Shown one piece after another: positions 25,998 through 34,723 of a stretch of 64,000 nt of DNA. The notes beneath the pieces are model-generated. The model saw nothing but the letters and a program-made list of their open reading frames with translations. It had not been told where the DNA came from and did no database searches. The stretch is from Allokutzneria sp. NRRL B-24872 (GTDB taxonomy: Bacteria; Actinomycetota; Actinomycetes; Mycobacteriales; Pseudonocardiaceae), in the NCBI RefSeq assembly GCF_002155965.1, contig NZ_MUMH01000064.1:102848-166847 (forward strand). The letters run 5' to 3'. Both the position numbers and the translations under genes were made by a program. The first letter of the stretch is position 1, and each line of letters begins with the position of its first letter.

Positions 25998-27256
25998 GTG
26001 AGGGGCAAGTGATCAAGCGGATCGCCGTGCTGGCGATGCACACCTCGCCGTTGGAGCAGCCGGGCACCGGGGACGCGGGCGGGATGAACGTCTACGTCGC
26101 GCAGACCAGCAGGCACCTCGCCGCGAACGGGGTCGAGGTCGAGGTGTTCACCAGGGCCAACGCCCCCGACCTGCCGCCCGCCGTGGAGATGGTGCCCGGG
26201 GTGACCGTGCGGCACGTCCCCGCCGGGCCGCCGGAGCTGGACAAGAACGACCTGCCGACGCGTGTCGCCGAGTTCGCCTCCGGGGTGGTCGCGGTGGGGC
26301 AGGGCAGCTTCGACGCGGTGCACTCGCACTACTGGCTCGCCGGGCAGGCCGGTGTGCGGGCGAAGCGAGCTTGGCGAACGCCGCTCGTGCACACGGCGCA
26401 CACGTTGGCCAAGGTGAAGAACGCCGCGCTCGCCGAGGGGGAGCGGCCCGAGTCGATGGCGCGGGTGATCGGTGAGGAGGAGCTGGCCACCGCCGCTGAT
26501 CGGCTCGTGGTCAACACCGAGATCGAGGCGGCGCAGCTGCTCGGCCTGTACCGGGCGCGCCCCGAGCAGGTCCTGACGATCCCGCCTGGCGTGGACCTCG
26601 ACTGCTTCACCCCGGGAGACCGCGCCGCCGCGCGCGCTGAGCTGGGCCTGCCCCTCGACGCGGTCGTCCCGGCCTTCGTCGGCCGCATCCAGCCGCTGAA
26701 GGCGCCTGACGTGCTGCTGCGCGCGACCGCGGAGCTGTTGGCCCGCACGCCGTCGCTGCGCGAGCGCGTGGTGACGCTCGTGGTCGGTGGTCCTTCCGGC
26801 ACCGGGCTCGACCAGCCTGAGCTGTTGCAGCGGCTGGCCGTCGAGCTGGGCATCGCCGACGTGGTGCGGTTCCTGCCGCCGCGCTCCGGTGCCGCGCTCG
26901 CGCAGGCCTACCGGGCCGCCGACGTGATCGCGGTGCCCAGCCACAGCGAGTCCTTCGGCCTCGTCGCGCTCGAAGCCCAGGCGTGCGGCACCCCGGTCGC
27001 GGCGACGGCGGTCGGCGGGCTGCCCGTCGCGGTCGCGGACGGCGTGTCCGGGCTGCTCCTGCCCGACCACCGCACCGGGCGCTGGGCGGACGCGCTCGCC
27101 GGGATCGCGCTCGACCCGGCGCGGCGCGCGGCCATGTCGGTGGCGGCGGTGCGGCATGCGGCACGCTTCTCCTGGGAACGCACCACGGAGGGGTTGTTGG
27201 CCGCCTACGCCGACGCCGCGCGAACGGAGGCCGGGGCATGTCCGTGCAGCAGCTGA
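25994..27256 (+). CDS. mshA: D-inositol-3-phosphate glycosyltransferase
   Basis: This 420-residue GT4 glycosyltransferase joins GlcNAc to inositol-3-phosphate, the first step of mycothiol synthesis. The start region [19 protein letters not shown], then AGGMNVYV, is characteristic of Msh[12 protein letters not shown] and the [20 protein letters not shown] block (the E-x7-E nucleotide-sugar motif) follow. ATG 25994 overlaps the hydrolase stop. The next gene starts 19 bp before its end. It identifies the host as an actinomycete. Confidence 0.95.
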   Translation: MSEGQVIKRIAVLAMHTSPLEQPGTGDAGGMNVYVAQTSRHLAANGVEVEVFTRANAPDLPPAVEMVPGVTVRHVPAGPPELDKNDLPTRVAEFASGVVAVGQGSFDAVHSHYWLAGQAGVRAKRAWRTPLVHTAHTLAKVKNAALAEGERPESMARVIGEEELATAADRLVVNTEIEAAQLLGLYRARPEQVLTIPPGVDLDCFTPGDRAAARAELGLPLDAVVPAFVGRIQPLKAPDVLLRATAELLARTPSLRERVVTLVVGGPSGTGLDQPELLQRLAVELGIADVVRFLPPRSGAALAQAYRAADVIAVPSHSESFGLVALEAQACGTPVAATAVGGLPVAVADGVSGLLLPDHRTGRWADALAGIALDPARRAAMSVAAVRHAARFSWERTTEGLLAAYADAARTEAGACPCSS

Positions 27257-27732
27257 TCGAATCCACTTTGGACGAACGCGAACTCGTTTGGCAGAGCAAG
27301 GAAGCGGGCAAGTACTTCGTCACGCTGCCCGGCACCAAGAAGCTCCAGACCAACTGCTGGCTCATCATCGGCCGCGAGGCGCTGCTGATCGAGGCCTTCG
27401 TCTGCCGCCAGCCCGACGGCAAGCACGAGGACGTCTACCGATTCCTGTTGCGCCGCAACGCGAAGCTCTACGGCGTGCACTACACCCTGGACGCCGAGGG
27501 GGACATCTACCTCGTCGGCAGGATCGGGTTGCACGCGGTGACCGCCGACGAGCTGGACCGGCTGCTCGGCCAAGTCCTCGAAGCGGCGGACGGGGACTTC
27601 AACAGCCTCCTGGAAATCGGTTTCGCGGACGCGATCCGGCGGGAGTGGGACTGGCGGGTCTCCCGTGGCGAGTCCCTGGCCAACCTGAAGTCCTTCAAGC
27701 ACCTGGTGGGAGACGCCGAGTCCCAATCGTGA
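27238..27732 (+). CDS. YbjN domain protein (Rv0487-like)
   Basis: This 164-residue protein shows the YbjN/type III chaperone-like fold: [38 protein letters not shown], a middle [19 protein letters not shown] and a C-terminal helix. The function is unknown; related proteins act as sensory or chaperone modules. It overlaps mshA by 19 bp and, as in mycobacteria, follows it directly, so the pair is conserved. Confidence 0.9.
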   Translation: MSVQQLIESTLDERELVWQSKEAGKYFVTLPGTKKLQTNCWLIIGREALLIEAFVCRQPDGKHEDVYRFLLRRNAKLYGVHYTLDAEGDIYLVGRIGLHAVTADELDRLLGQVLEAADGDFNSLLEIGFADAIRREWDWRVSRGESLANLKSFKHLVGDAESQS

Positions 27733-27777
27733 TGCCGGTGGACGAACGCGGTTGAGGTCGCCTTCCGTCTTCGGGGC

Positions 27778-28686
27778 ATGCCGTCATCCAACGTGACTCG
27801 ACGTCTCGGCACCGCGATCGGTGCCGTGCTCGCACTGGGCTTGCTGGCCGGATGTGGTTCCGGCGCGACTTCTTCCGGCGGTGCGCAGGACTTCTCGGCG
27901 CCCGTCCCCGCCGATGGCAGCCTCGGCAAGCGCGGCGCGGGTGAGGCGGCGGGCATCGCCCCCAACGCGCCGGTCCCGCCGGACCAGAAGATCGATCCGC
28001 TCACGCCGAACTCGATCTCCCCGGAGCGCCAGCTGATCCGCACCGCGCGCCTGGAGCTGAGCGCCGCCGACGTCGCGGGCGTGGTCGGGCGCGGCAAGGA
28101 GGCCGCGACCAGAGCGGGCGGCTTCGCGGGCGCTGAGGAGACCAGGGAGACCCGCGCGACGCTGACCCTGCGCGTGCCATCGGACAAGCTCGACGCGGTC
28201 CTGGACGAGCTGGCCAAGCTGGGCACGGTGAACGTGCGCGACGTGCGCTCCACCGACGTCACCGACCAGCTCGTGGACACGCAGAGCCGCCTCACCTCGC
28301 AGCGGGCCAGTGTGGAGCGCGTGCGGGCGCTGCTGGGCCGCGCCAACACGGTCGGCGAGATCGTCCAGGTGGAGGGCGAGCTGAACCGCAGGCAGGCCGA
28401 TCTCGAAGCGCTGCAACGGCGTCTGGAGTCGATGTCCAACCAGGTGGCCATGTCCACGGTGACGCTGACCGCGGTGCGGACCGGCGCTCCGCCCGCCAAG
28501 GCCGACACCGGCTTCCTCGCCGGGCTGGCGAGCGGCTGGAACGCCCTGCTGGCCTTTGGTTCCGGGCTGCTGACGGCGATCGGTGCCGTGCTGCCGTTCG
28601 CCGTGGTGGTCGCGGTTCCGGTGCTGGCGCTGGTGATCTGGCTCCGCCGGAGGAGGCCGAGCCCGGTCGTGACAGCCGAGGAGTGA
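27778..28686 (+). CDS. DUF4349 domain lipoprotein
   Basis: This 302-residue protein has a lipobox LGLLAGC (Cys26) after a basic start, a Pro/Gly/Ala-rich linker, and a DUF4349 domain (ERQLIRTARLELSAADV, TLRVPSDKLDAVLDELAKLG). A long helical hairpin follows, LVDTQSRLTSQRASVERVRA to NRRQADLEALQRRLES. The C-terminus has one TM helix (LPFAVVVAVPVLALVIW) and a basic tail, so it is anchored at both ends. The role is unknown. Confidence 0.88.
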   Translation: MPSSNVTRRLGTAIGAVLALGLLAGCGSGATSSGGAQDFSAPVPADGSLGKRGAGEAAGIAPNAPVPPDQKIDPLTPNSISPERQLIRTARLELSAADVAGVVGRGKEAATRAGGFAGAEETRETRATLTLRVPSDKLDAVLDELAKLGTVNVRDVRSTDVTDQLVDTQSRLTSQRASVERVRALLGRANTVGEIVQVEGELNRRQADLEALQRRLESMSNQVAMSTVTLTAVRTGAPPAKADTGFLAGLASGWNALLAFGSGLLTAIGAVLPFAVVVAVPVLALVIWLRRRRPSPVVTAEE

Positions 28687-28693
28687 GGGGACG

Positions 28694-28742
28694 GTGGAGC
28701 GGCTCGGGAGAGAGAGGGAGTCGCGAGCTCGAACCGCTCCAC
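28694..28742 (+). terminator. stem-loop after the DUF4349 gene
   Basis: GTGGAGCGG (28694-28702) pairs perfectly with CCGCTCCAC (28734-28742). The 31-nt loop is purine-rich (GGGAGAGAGAGGGAG). It starts 7 bp after the stop codon. Confidence 0.55.
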
Positions 28743-29064
28743 GCGTGTCCCCGGCCGGTCGCGCAGGTGGGGGGCACCTGGGCGGTGTTCCGGGCGGGCC
28801 GCGGTTCGACGGGGGATGCGAACCGCGTGACGCCTCACCGGATCGGGGAATGCGTGGGAGCCGACCAGTGAGGTGCTGCCAACTTGGCAGACCCGGCCGG
28901 GCGATCACAAGCCTGCCTTGTTACTCCATTCGAGTGTAGTTAGGCGTGCAAAGTAACGGAAAGGTGTCGGGTTCCTGCAGGTGGCGGATGCCTTGACCCT
29001 GGGTTGTGAAGCCGGTCACGATGGGGCGCCGCCACCTGGGCAACCACCCGACGGAGGGACGTTC
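28743..29064. other. 322-bp region upstream of the acyl-CoA ligase gene
   Basis: No gene is supported. It holds a palindromic operator candidate at 28876-28890 and a promoter-like stretch near 28918-28946 (TTGTTA, 17 nt, TAGGCG). GGAGGG precedes the ATG at 29065. Confidence 0.4.
28876..28890 (+). promoter_or_regulatory. palindrome CTGCCAA-C-TTGGCAG, putative operator
   Basis: Perfect 7-bp arms with a single central base lie upstream of the acyl-CoA ligase gene. Its size and symmetry suit a dimeric repressor of the TetR or LacI type. The TetR gene at 31252 is 2.4 kb away and not adjacent, so the cognate protein is unknown. Confidence 0.45.
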
Positions 29065-30648
29065 ATGATCTTCAGGAGCCCGTTCCCCGATGTTGCGATC
29101 CCCGACGTGAGCTTGCCGGAGTACCTCTTCGGCGATCTCTCCCAGCGGGAAGGCACTGCGAGAGCCGAGCACCCCGCGCTCGTGGACGGCTCCTCCGGCC
29201 GCTCGCTGAGCTACGGGGAGCTGGCCGCGATGATCGACAAGGTCGCGGGAGCACTGGCGGCGCGCGGTGTGCGCAAGGGCGACGTGGTGGGGATCTTCAG
29301 TCCCAACACGCCCTTCTACGCCGTCGCCTTCCACGGCGTGCTGCGCGCGGGCGCCGTCGCCACCACGGCCAACTCGCTCTACACCGCCGACGAGCTGGCC
29401 TCGCAGCTGCGCGACTCCGGCGCGACCGTGCTGATCACCATCTCCGCGTTCCTCGACCGCGCCGAAGCGGCCGCCAAGGCCGACGGAGTGCGGGTCTCGG
29501 AGATCATCGTGCTGGACTCGGCGCCCGGCCACGCCAGCATCGTCGACCTGTTCGCCGAGGGCGCGGCCCCGCCCGACGTGGTGATCGACCCGGCGACCGA
29601 CCTGGCGGTGCTGCCGTACTCCTCCGGTACGACCGGGCGGGCCAAGGGCGTGATGCTCACCCACCGCAACCTGGTGGCGAACATCGCGCAGATCTGCGAG
29701 CTGATCGAGGTCGGCAGCGAGACCCGGGTGCTGGCGGTGCTGCCGTTCTTCCACATCTACGGCATGCAGGTGACCATGAACGCCGCGCTGCACGTCGGCG
29801 CGACCGTGGTGACCATGCCCAAGTTCGACCTGCCCGAGTTCCTGCGGGTGATCGCCGAGCACCGCACCGACCGCGTCTACATCGCCCCGCCCGTCGCGGT
29901 GGCGCTGGCCAAGCACCCGATCGTCGACTCCTACGACCTGTCGCCGATGAAGGTGCTCTTCTCCGGTGCCGCTCCGCTGGACGAGGAGCTGGCCGCCGCG
30001 GTGAAGGCGCGGCTGGGCTGCACGGTCCGCCAGGGCTACGGGATGACCGAGATGAGCCCGGTCAGCCACATGATCCCGGACGTGCGCGAGGACATCGCGA
30101 TCGGCACGGTCGGCCTGATCATCCCGAACATGGAGTGCAAGCTGATCGACCCCGCCACCGGCGAGGAGGTCGGCACCGGGGTGCCCGGCGAGCTGTTGTG
30201 CAAGGGGCCCAACGTGATGGTGGGCTACCTGAACAACCAGGAGGCCACCGACTCCACTGTGGACGCTGACGGCTACCTGCACACCGGTGACGTCGCGGTG
30301 ATCGACGAGAACGGCGTCGTCTCGATCGTCGACCGGGTCAAGGAGCTGATCAAGTACAAGGGCTACCAGGTGCCGCCCGCCGAGCTGGAAGCGTTGCTGC
30401 TGACCAATCCCGCGATCGCCGACGCCGCCGTGATCGGCGTGCGCGACGAGGAGGGCGAGGAGGTGCCCAAGGCCTTCGTCGTGCGGCAGCAGGGCGCCGA
30501 CCTCGACGAGGCGGCGGTGAAGGCCTTCGTCGCCGAGCGCGTGGCGCCGTACAAGAAGGTCAGGGTCGTGGAATTCCTTGAGGCGATCCCGAAATCGGCC
30601 AGCGGCAAGATCCTCCGCAAGGACCTCCGCGCCCGCGAGCGCGCCTAG
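29065..30648 (+). CDS. AMP-dependent acyl-CoA ligase (4-coumarate-CoA ligase family)
   Basis: This 527-residue enzyme activates a carboxylic acid to its CoA thioester via an acyl-adenylate. The P-loop PYSSGTTGRAKGVMLTH, A5 YGMTEMSPV, A8 TGDVAVIDENG / IKYKGYQVPPAELE and the catalytic Lys in KSASGKILRKDL are all intact. Its ending and A8 region match the 4CL/fatty-acyl group rather than acetyl-CoA synthetase. The substrate (aryl or medium-chain acid) is undecided. ATG 29065 follows GGAGGG. A palindrome array begins 21 bp after the stop. Confidence 0.9.
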   Translation: MIFRSPFPDVAIPDVSLPEYLFGDLSQREGTARAEHPALVDGSSGRSLSYGELAAMIDKVAGALAARGVRKGDVVGIFSPNTPFYAVAFHGVLRAGAVATTANSLYTADELASQLRDSGATVLITISAFLDRAEAAAKADGVRVSEIIVLDSAPGHASIVDLFAEGAAPPDVVIDPATDLAVLPYSSGTTGRAKGVMLTHRNLVANIAQICELIEVGSETRVLAVLPFFHIYGMQVTMNAALHVGATVVTMPKFDLPEFLRVIAEHRTDRVYIAPPVAVALAKHPIVDSYDLSPMKVLFSGAAPLDEELAAAVKARLGCTVRQGYGMTEMSPVSHMIPDVREDIAIGTVGLIIPNMECKLIDPATGEEVGTGVPGELLCKGPNVMVGYLNNQEATDSTVDADGYLHTGDVAVIDENGVVSIVDRVKELIKYKGYQVPPAELEALLLTNPAIADAAVIGVRDEEGEEVPKAFVVRQQGADLDEAAVKAFVAERVAPYKKVRVVEFLEAIPKSASGKILRKDLRARERA

Positions 30649-30668
30649 CCCCTGTCCCGCGCGGCCTC

Positions 30669-30775
30669 GCGAATGCCGCGTTTGGTGCCCTGAACTCCCT
30701 GAATGACTCATTCAGGGAGTTCAGGTACCTGAATGAGTCATTCAGCGCGTTGATGGTCCTGAATGAGTCATTCAG
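30669..30775. repeat. array of four 17-bp palindromes on a 30-bp pitch
   Basis: Cores start at 30669 (decayed, GCGAATGCCGCGTTTGG), 30699, 30729 and 30759. The last three match CTGAATGASTCATTCAG exactly, separated by 13-bp linkers (GGAGTTCAGGTAC and CGCGTTGATGGTC). The second core is part of a larger inverted repeat with 18-bp arms (30689-30725). The array lies between convergent genes and could terminate both. It is the same family as 63735-63997. Confidence 0.92.
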
Positions 30776-31086
30776 GAACTGAACTTCACGCTCTGGTAGC
30801 CGTTGGGCACGAGGGTCGAGCTGCCGGGCGGGACGGTGGTCGCGAAGCCGGAGCACTGGGCGTTGGAGTACACCAGCGCCGTGGCGTTCGTGCGGTTGTT
30901 CGCGCCGACGCCCTCCCAGGCCAGGGAGAAGCACTTGAACGCCGGCGGGTTCTGGATCGCGTAGGACTGGCCGGTCGCGGTGAGCACGACGAACTGGCCG
31001 GTGGCCGCCTGCGCGGTCAGCGGGGCGAGCAGGGAGAGCGCCGCGGCTGCTCCGGCGGCGGCGAGAACGGTCAGACTTCTGGTCAC
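30772..31086 (-). CDS. small secreted hypothetical protein
   Basis: This 104-residue protein has a Sec signal peptide (LAAAGAAAALSLLAPLTAQA, cleavage near AQA-AT). The mature part of about 76 residues has two Cys (52 and 78), likely one disulfide, and is rich in Ser, Thr and Asn. No family was recognised. The stop codon lies inside the last palindrome of the array, so the current C-terminus (VKFSS) may have been set by insertion of the repeat. GTG 31086 follows a GGGGG tract. Confidence 0.7.
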   Translation of the reverse strand: MTRSLTVLAAAGAAAALSLLAPLTAQAATGQFVVLTATGQSYAIQNPPAFKCFSLAWEGVGANNRTNATALVYSNAQCSGFATTVPPGSSTLVPNGYQSVKFSS

Positions 31087-31251
31087 GGTGACCCCCAGGT
31101 CGTGGTGATGGGACGGAACGACCGATACCTATCGGCTGACCGCACCGCGCGCCCGCGTTTTCAGCGATGCTGAACGACGCCAACGTTCGCCTTGGCGTTC
31201 GCCGCCAACCGCGTTCGGCTGGACGGCCGATTCGGGTTAGGTTCTCGTGAC

Positions 31252-31860
31252 ATGTCCACGCCAGTGCCCGAGCGCCCGCAGCGCGGCGGCCGACCGCGCA
31301 ACGCCGCCATCGACGGCCAGGTCCTCTCCGCAGCGGTGGACCTGGTGGTCGACAAGGGCATGGCCGGGTTCTCCATCGAACGCCTCGCCGCGCACACCGG
31401 GATCGCCAAGACCACGATCTACCGCAGGTGGAAGTCCGGGGACGAGCTGCTGCAGGACGCGCTGGCCTCGCTGCACTTCATCCACCAGGAGTTCGAGGAG
31501 GGACCGCTGGAGCCGGTCCTGGTCGAGCGGGTCTGGCAGCTCTACCGCAGCATGATCGACACCAGGGCGGGCAAGCTGGTCGCCGAGCTGGTCCCCGACA
31601 TCCACCGCCGCCCCGAGCTGTTCGAGGTCTACTGGACCCAGGTGGTCCGCCCCGGCCGGGCCGCGATGGTGGAGCGGCTGCGGCGGGCGGTCGCCGAGGG
31701 CGAGCTGCTGGCGGGCACCGATCCGGAGTTCCTGGTCGAGATGCTGATCGGGCCCGCGCTCTCCGGCGCGCTGTTCCTGCCGGGGGCGATGACCGAGGAG
31801 CAGTCGGCCTTCCACGTGCGCACGGTCCTCGCCGGACTCCGTCCTAACACGAAAGAGTGA
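31252..31860 (+). CDS. TetR family transcriptional regulator
   Basis: This 202-residue protein has an N-terminal HTH (GFSIERLAAHTGIAKTTIYR, then RWKSGDELLQDAL) and a helical ligand-binding part with a TetR_C-type end (LVEMLIGPALSGALFL). ATG 31252 is chosen since upstream residues are not conserved in type. It is divergent from the secreted-protein gene and 18 bp before gpmA; it may act on its own promoter, but no target is evident. Confidence 0.9.
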   Translation: MSTPVPERPQRGGRPRNAAIDGQVLSAAVDLVVDKGMAGFSIERLAAHTGIAKTTIYRRWKSGDELLQDALASLHFIHQEFEEGPLEPVLVERVWQLYRSMIDTRAGKLVAELVPDIHRRPELFEVYWTQVVRPGRAAMVERLRRAVAEGELLAGTDPEFLVEMLIGPALSGALFLPGAMTEEQSAFHVRTVLAGLRPNTKE

Positions 31861-31878
31861 TCTGGCAGGCTTGACGCC

Positions 31879-32622
31879 ATGACAGCGACCCTGGTTCTGC
31901 TCCGCCACGGTGAGAGCGTCTGGAACGCCGAGAACCTGTTCACCGGCTGGGTGGACGTGCCGTTGTCGGAGAAGGGGGTGGTCGAGGCCAAGCGCGGCGG
32001 TGAGCTGCTCAGCGAGGCCAAGCTCCTGCCCGACGTGGTGCACACCTCGCTGCTGCGACGCGCGATCTCCACCGCCAACCTCGCGCTCGACGCCTGCGAC
32101 CGGCACTGGATCGACGTCCGCCGCGACTGGCGGCTCAACGAGCGGCACTACGGCGCGCTCCAGGGCAAGGACAAGAAGCAGACCCTGGAGGCCTACGGCG
32201 AGGAGCAGTTCATGCTCTGGCGCCGCTCCTACGACACCCCGCCGCCGGACATCGAGCTGGGCAGCACCTACTCCCAGGACGAGGACCCGCGCTACGCCGG
32301 GCTCGGCTCCGAGCTGCCGCGCACCGAGTGCCTCAAGGACGTCGGCATCCGCATGCTGCCGTACTGGGAGAAGGCGATCGTGCCCGACCTGCGCGCGGGC
32401 AAGGTCGTGCTCGTCGCCGCGCACGGCAACTCGCTGCGCGCGCTCGTGAAGCACCTCGACGGCATCTCCGACGAGGCCATCGCGGGGCTGAACATCCCCA
32501 CCGGCATCCCGCTGCGCTACGACCTCGACGAGGACCTCAAGCCGGTCACCGCCGGTGGTACCTACCTCGACCCCGAGGCAGCGGCGGGTGCGATCAAGGC
32601 CGTCGCGAGCCAGGGCCGATAA
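31879..32622 (+). CDS. gpmA: 2,3-bisphosphoglycerate-dependent phosphoglycerate mutase
   Basis: This 247-residue glycolytic enzyme interconverts 3- and 2-phosphoglycerate. [20 protein letters not shown] holds the phosphorylated His, followed by [33 protein letters not shown] and [17 protein letters not shown] with the second His. Length and motifs are normal. As in mycobacteria, it lies directly upstream of senX3-regX3. Confidence 0.97.
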   Translation: MTATLVLLRHGESVWNAENLFTGWVDVPLSEKGVVEAKRGGELLSEAKLLPDVVHTSLLRRAISTANLALDACDRHWIDVRRDWRLNERHYGALQGKDKKQTLEAYGEEQFMLWRRSYDTPPPDIELGSTYSQDEDPRYAGLGSELPRTECLKDVGIRMLPYWEKAIVPDLRAGKVVLVAAHGNSLRALVKHLDGISDEAIAGLNIPTGIPLRYDLDEDLKPVTAGGTYLDPEAAAGAIKAVASQGR

Positions 32623-32741
32623 CCGTTCGGTTAACGGTTCGAGACCTGTCGCTGAACAACGCCTCGAACAGGTGTCACGGGCGTCACGTATAGCCGTCTG
32701 GGAGTAGTCCAACCGCCCGGACCAGTGCTTACGATGCGCCC
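32623..32741 (+). promoter_or_regulatory. senX3 promoter region with GTTC-type repeats
   Basis: The gpmA-senX3 gap is rich in GTTC/GAAC elements: GTTCGGTTAAC (32626-32636), GGTTCGAG, GCTGAAC and CTCGAAC, spaced roughly 11 bp. PHO boxes bound by PhoP/RegX3-type regulators are 11-bp direct repeats beginning GTTC, so autoregulation is possible. Matches are loose, so this is tentative. A -10-like TATAGC lies near 32690. Confidence 0.35.
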
Positions 32742-33932
32742 GTGACCGCTTCGGGCTGCATCGCCCTGCTGATCGGTGTGCTGCTGGTCGGCGCGGGGGT
32801 CGGCTTTGTCTCCGGGCGCGCCGCCGGTCGGCGCGCCCGGAACCGACCCGCCGAGCTGACCGTGGCCGATCTCGTGCAACGCGTCGTGCACTCCGCGCAC
32901 AACGGGGTGGCGGTCATCAACCGCTTCGGCGCGGTCGTCGTGCACAACCCGCGCTCGGTCGAGCTGGGCTTCGTCAGGGACAACCGCCCCGACCTCCGCG
33001 CCGAGAAGGCCGCCGAGCAGGCCATCGCCACCGGTGAGCCCGTCGAGGTCGACCTCACCCCGCTGGACAACCGGGTCGGCCGCCAGCCCGCCGCCGTGCT
33101 CGCCGAGGTCCGCCCGCTCGGGGACGGCTTCGCCGTTGTCGACGCCGCCGACCAGTCCGAGGCCGTCCGCCTCGAAGCCACCCGCCGCGACTTCGTCGCC
33201 AACGTCAGCCACGAGCTGAAGACGCCGGTCGGCGCGCTCGCGCTGCTGGCCGAGGCCGTGCTGGACGCCGTTGACGACCCGGTCGAGGTGCGCAGGTTCA
33301 GCGGCAAGATCCTCCGCGAGGCCACCCGGCTCGGCACCCTGGTCACCGAGCTGATCGCGCTGTCCCGGCTGACCGGCGCCGAGGCGCTGCCCGAGCTGGA
33401 GGTGCTGGAGGTCGACGACGTCGTCGACGAGGCGCTCGGCCGCTCCCGGCTGGCCGCGGAGTCCGCGGGCATCGAGATCACCGTGGACCGGCAGAGCGGC
33501 CTGCTCGTGGACGGCGACCGCACGCTGCTGGTGACCGCGCTGACCAACCTGATCGACAACGCCGTCTCCTACTCCGAGCCGGGCAGCCCGGTCTCGCTCA
33601 GCCGCCGCTTCGCCGACGGGACCGTGGAGATCGCGGTCACCGACCGGGGGACCGGCATCGCCCCGGAGCACCAGGAGCGCGTCTTCGAGCGCTTCTACCG
33701 AGCCGACCCGGCCCGCTCCAGGGCCACCGGGGGCACCGGCCTCGGACTGGCCATCGTCAAGCACGTCGCCGCCAACCACGGCGGTGAGGTGCGGCTGTGG
33801 AGCAAGCCGGGCACCGGTTCCACCTTCACCCTCCGCATCCCGGCACACCGGGTCGCGGAGGTCGCGCCCTCAGTGGCGGCACCGGAGGACCCGGCGCCGC
33901 TCGCCGTCGTCGAATCCGGAGGAGTCTCGTGA
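32742..33932 (+). CDS. senX3: sensor histidine kinase SenX3-like
   Basis: This 396-residue protein has one N-terminal TM helix (IALLIGVLLVGAGVGFV), a PAS-like domain (AHNGVAVINRFGAVVVHN), a HisKA domain with the phospho-acceptor His in ANVSHELKTPVGAL, and an HATPase domain ([32 protein letters not shown]). In relatives it governs phosphate-starvation responses with RegX3. SenX3 normally has two TM helices; only one is clear here. The stop overlaps regX3. Confidence 0.92.
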   Translation: MTASGCIALLIGVLLVGAGVGFVSGRAAGRRARNRPAELTVADLVQRVVHSAHNGVAVINRFGAVVVHNPRSVELGFVRDNRPDLRAEKAAEQAIATGEPVEVDLTPLDNRVGRQPAAVLAEVRPLGDGFAVVDAADQSEAVRLEATRRDFVANVSHELKTPVGALALLAEAVLDAVDDPVEVRRFSGKILREATRLGTLVTELIALSRLTGAEALPELEVLEVDDVVDEALGRSRLAAESAGIEITVDRQSGLLVDGDRTLLVTALTNLIDNAVSYSEPGSPVSLSRRFADGTVEIAVTDRGTGIAPEHQERVFERFYRADPARSRATGGTGLGLAIVKHVAANHGGEVRLWSKPGTGSTFTLRIPAHRVAEVAPSVAAPEDPAPLAVVESGGVS

Positions 33933-34618
33933 CCAGGGTGCTCATCGTCGAGGACGAGGAGTCCTTCGCCGACCCGCTCGCCTTCCTGCTGCGCAAGGAG
34001 GGCTTCGCCACCGCCGTCGCCGCGACCGGCCAGGAGGCGCTGGAGGAGTTCGACCGCAACGGCGCCGACATCGTGCTGCTGGACCTGATGCTGCCGGGGA
34101 TGAGCGGCACCGACGTCTGCCGCGCGCTGCGGCTGCGCTCCTCGGTGCCCGTGATCATGGTCACGGCCCGGGACAGCGAGATCGACAAGGTGGTCGGCCT
34201 GGAGCTGGGCGCCGACGACTACGTCACCAAGCCGTACTCGGCGCGGGAGCTGATCGCGCGCGTCCGCGCGGTGCTGCGCAGGGGCGCCGACAACGCGATG
34301 GACTCCGACCTCGCGCCGCAGGTGCTGGAGGCGGGCGTGGTGCGGATGGACGTGGAGCGGCACGTGGTCACGGTCTCCGGCGCGGAGGTCAGCCTGCCGC
34401 TGAAGGAGTTCGACCTGCTGGAGTACCTGCTGCGCAACGTCGGCAGGGTGCTCACCCGCGGCCAGCTGATCGACCGGGTGTGGGGCGCGGACTACGTCGG
34501 CGACACCAAGACGCTGGACGTGCACGTGAAGCGGCTGCGTTCCAAGATCGAACCGGACCCCTCGCTGCCCCGGTACCTGGTCACGGTCCGTGGGCTGGGC
34601 TACAAGTTCGAGTCGTAG
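33929..34618 (+). CDS. regX3: response regulator RegX3-like (OmpR/PhoB family)
   Basis: This 229-residue protein has a receiver domain (LIVEDEESFADPLAFLL; phospho-Asp in VLLDLMLPGMSG; Lys in ADDYVTKPYS) and a winged-helix effector (SLPLKEFDLLEYLLRN, VDHVKRLRSK-like region, GLGYKFES). It is the partner of the adjacent kinase and likely controls phosphate-responsive genes. GTG 33929 overlaps the senX3 stop with a good GGAGGAG upstream. A hairpin terminator follows. Confidence 0.95.
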   Translation: MTRVLIVEDEESFADPLAFLLRKEGFATAVAATGQEALEEFDRNGADIVLLDLMLPGMSGTDVCRALRLRSSVPVIMVTARDSEIDKVVGLELGADDYVTKPYSARELIARVRAVLRRGADNAMDSDLAPQVLEAGVVRMDVERHVVTVSGAEVSLPLKEFDLLEYLLRNVGRVLTRGQLIDRVWGADYVGDTKTLDVHVKRLRSKIEPDPSLPRYLVTVRGLGYKFES

Positions 34619-34631
34619 GCTGTTGATCACG

Positions 34632-34656
34632 CGTCCGGGGCCGCGCGCCCCGGACG
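34632..34656 (+). terminator. 9-bp perfect hairpin after regX3
   Basis: CGTCCGGGG (34632-34640) pairs perfectly with CCCCGGACG (34648-34656) around a 7-nt loop, 13 bp after the stop. There is no T-tract. It ends the senX3-regX3 unit before ppx. Confidence 0.75.
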
Positions 34657-34723
34657 GCGCCCTCCCGCGCCCGGGCCGGGCCGATGGCCACCGCGCCCCC
34701 GACCGGCGGGTAGCCTTGTCTCC

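Noticed and set aside
30699..30775. Core ATGASTCAT equals the yeast GCN4/AP-1 site
   Set aside because: bZIP factors of that type do not occur in bacteria; the likeness is a coincidence of a short palindrome.
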